A DNA stretch of 64,000 nt from Ferruginibacter yonginensis (lineage in GTDB: Bacteria > Bacteroidota > Bacteroidia > Chitinophagales > Chitinophagaceae): the NCBI RefSeq assembly GCF_042651465.1, contig NZ_JBHSCZ010000001.1, positions 992,001-1,056,000 of the forward strand. Direction: 5' to 3'. Of this stretch, positions 63,000-64,000 are shown piece by piece. Under the pieces are notes generated by a model that was not told where the DNA came from, made no database searches, and saw only the letters and a list, made by a program, of their open reading frames with translations. A program made the translations under genes and the position numbers. The number at the start of each line of letters is the position of its first letter. Positions within the stretch are counted from its first letter, which is position 1.

Positions 63000-63677
63000 T
63001 TATAATCCCGTTTGTCCGTTCCTTATTACATTTTTCTTACCCTTGTTTTTCTTTTCCCATTCTAACATTTCAGGCGTTTTTGCAACTTCTTTTTTTACAC
63101 CACCCAAACTTTTACCACCAACGGGTGCTGCTTTAGGTGTATTCGGCAATACGAGGTTGTTTCTATCCCACTCTTCGGTTTTATACAAACGGCCAGTTAC
63201 AGGTTCGTAATAACGCCATATACCATGCTTTACACTGTAAGGTTCTGCCTTTACAATTTTATAGTCAATAATTTCACCACTACCCGTGCCATATACTGCA
63301 ATGGTATCATAAGGCGCATCGGGGTTAAACCCACGCCAGTTCTCTTCTCTAATTAATTCGCCCAACGGTGAGTAGTATTGTTGCAACCCATCTTTACTAC
63401 CCCTTAAGTACGTTTCAAAACCAATAGGGTCGCCCTGTAAATTATACCTGCGCCAAATACCTTCTTTTTGGTTGTTTTTAAAAATACCTTCTTCTTCAAA
63501 ACCAGGCTCTCCCCTCAACTCCTCAGTCCGCAACACCCATTTACCTTGCTTCATATTTTTTTGATCAACTTTATTAATCGTATCGCCAGTTTCACTCAAC
63601 TTATACGCTTTCAGTTGTGCATTACTTTGTAGGCCTATTAAACAAAAAGCAATGATGTTTACAAATTTCAGTTTCAT
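63000..63677 (-). CDS. Exported MORN/YwqK-like repeat protein
   Basis: A 225-residue protein with a signal peptide (MKLKFVNIIAFCLIGLQSNAQ). I see several imperfect MORN-like units: MKQGKWVLRTEELRGEPG, QKEGIWRRYNLQGDPIGFETY, SKDGLQQYYSPLGELIREENW and VKHGIWRYYEPVTGRLYKTEEW. The last third is basic and Gly/Lys-rich. MORN variants of the YwqK type are common but uncharacterised in Bacteroidota. No partner gene is obvious. Confidence 0.75.
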   Translation of the reverse strand: MKLKFVNIIAFCLIGLQSNAQLKAYKLSETGDTINKVDQKNMKQGKWVLRTEELRGEPGFEEEGIFKNNQKEGIWRRYNLQGDPIGFETYLRGSKDGLQQYYSPLGELIREENWRGFNPDAPYDTIAVYGTGSGEIIDYKIVKAEPYSVKHGIWRYYEPVTGRLYKTEEWDRNNLVLPNTPKAAPVGGKSLGGVKKEVAKTPEMLEWEKKNKGKKNVIRNGQTGL

Positions 63678-63742
63678 GAATCAATCGTTATTTATTCAAA
63701 TTTAACGATAATACTTTTTTAAAATTTGTTAATAAAAAGTAG

Positions 63743-63833
63743 GGGCGTATGCCCTGTTGAGGGGCACCGGGCTTTTCGCCTGTACGCCTCAGCCACCTGC
63801 GGTGGCTTGTGGGGTACAGCTGCTACAATCCCT
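63743..63833 (-). repeat. GC-rich intergenic hairpin element, copy A
   Basis: A GC-rich island in an AT-rich 221-bp spacer. It contains CTGTTGAGGGGC, GTACGCCTC, the hairpin AGCCACCTGCGGTGGCT, GTGGGGTAC and GCTGCTACAATCC, shared in order with copies B (reverse-complemented) and C. The central hairpin differs from the other copies in sequence but not in position. Confidence 0.65.
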
Positions 63834-63898
63834 TACGCATGGGCAGCTCAATTATTGTTAGTATTTTTGCAACATCAAATATTTAAAAACACCAGCAC

Positions 63899-64000
63899 TT
63901 GAAAGATTATAAAAAATATTACACCCTAAATGCCGATTGCGAAACAGTGTATGCAGCCCTTACCAACCCTGCTACAATACAATTATGGAGTGGTGCACCT
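63899..64000 (+). CDS. SRPBCC/START-like protein, N-terminal part (runs off the window)
   Basis: 34 codons from a TTG at 63899: LKDYKKYYTLNADCETVYAALTNPATIQLWSG, the start of an AHSA1/SRPBCC-type domain. No ATG fits the family start, so TTG initiation is likely. A TATTTTTG element lies at 63862-63869. SRPBCC folds bind hydrophobic ligands or act with Hsp90-like chaperones; role unknown here. Confidence 0.75.
   Translation, partial: MKDYKKYYTLNADCETVYAALTNPATIQLWSGAP

Overview
The window comes from an AT-rich Bacteroidota chromosome, most likely family Chitinophagaceae (placement inferred from gene content). Evidence: a complete SusC/SusD unit, PorV and a long PorU-type sortase of the type IX secretion system (T9SS), proteins with type A and type B T9SS C-terminal signals, TAnnTTTG-type promoters, a sphingolipid-type alpha-oxoamine synthase, and the order rpsU-xerC-hpf-tRNAs-tuf-tRNA-Trp-secE-nusG that is typical of the phylum. 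I see no prophage, transposase, CRISPR array or rRNA.

Layout. 1-4.2 kb: translation and transcription block on the minus strand (nusG start, secE, tRNA-Trp, tuf, four tRNAs, hpf, xerC, rpsU). 4.3-7.2 kb: ribE, then a noticeably AT-richer pair (acyltransferase 3 and a GT-C-like membrane protein) that looks like an inserted accessory module. 7.2-15.3 kb: hscA, porU (long form) and porV. 15.6-31 kb: housekeeping and secreted enzymes (tyrS, cyanophycinase, mutS, lolA, a T9SS-secreted GH13 amylase, ubiX, a thioredoxin-like protein, a METTL25-like methyltransferase, an APC permease, an alpha-oxoamine synthase and a PafA-type phosphatase). 31-42 kb: an alpha-glucan utilisation locus (GH31, a two-module secreted protein, a DUF5004-like lipoprotein, SusD, SusC, periplasmic GH13). 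42-53 kb: tRNA-Gln, cyanophycin synthetase, a type B T9SS adhesin-like protein, tryptophan 2,3-dioxygenase, TPR protein, cysteine desulfurase, phosphohexomutase and a methyltransferase. 53-64 kb: two tandem LtaS-like sulfatase-fold membrane enzymes, PAP2 phosphatase, CNNM/HlyC protein, DUF6702-like protein, HupE/UreJ-like protein, M1 peptidase, a MORN-like protein and the start of an SRPBCC gene.

How it fits together. GH13, SusC, SusD, the two surface proteins and GH31 would capture starch-like glucans, import oligosaccharides and trim them in the periplasm. The separate T9SS amylase at 21.4-24.0 kb is probably the extracellular endo-acting partner: its 5' coding end carries exactly the same 16-bp LacI-type palindrome that overlaps the -33 element of the susC promoter, so the two loci look like one regulon. 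PorU and PorV would process and attach such T9SS cargo. CphA and CphB would make and degrade cyanophycin, but lie about 25 kb apart.

The most notable unexplained structures are the shared operator, a family of three degenerate GC-rich intergenic hairpin elements (29.2, 52.4 and 63.8 kb), large inverted repeats around tuf and upstream of susC, and -7 elements so close to start codons that several transcripts should be leaderless or nearly so. I did not find a clear wholly new multi-gene system.
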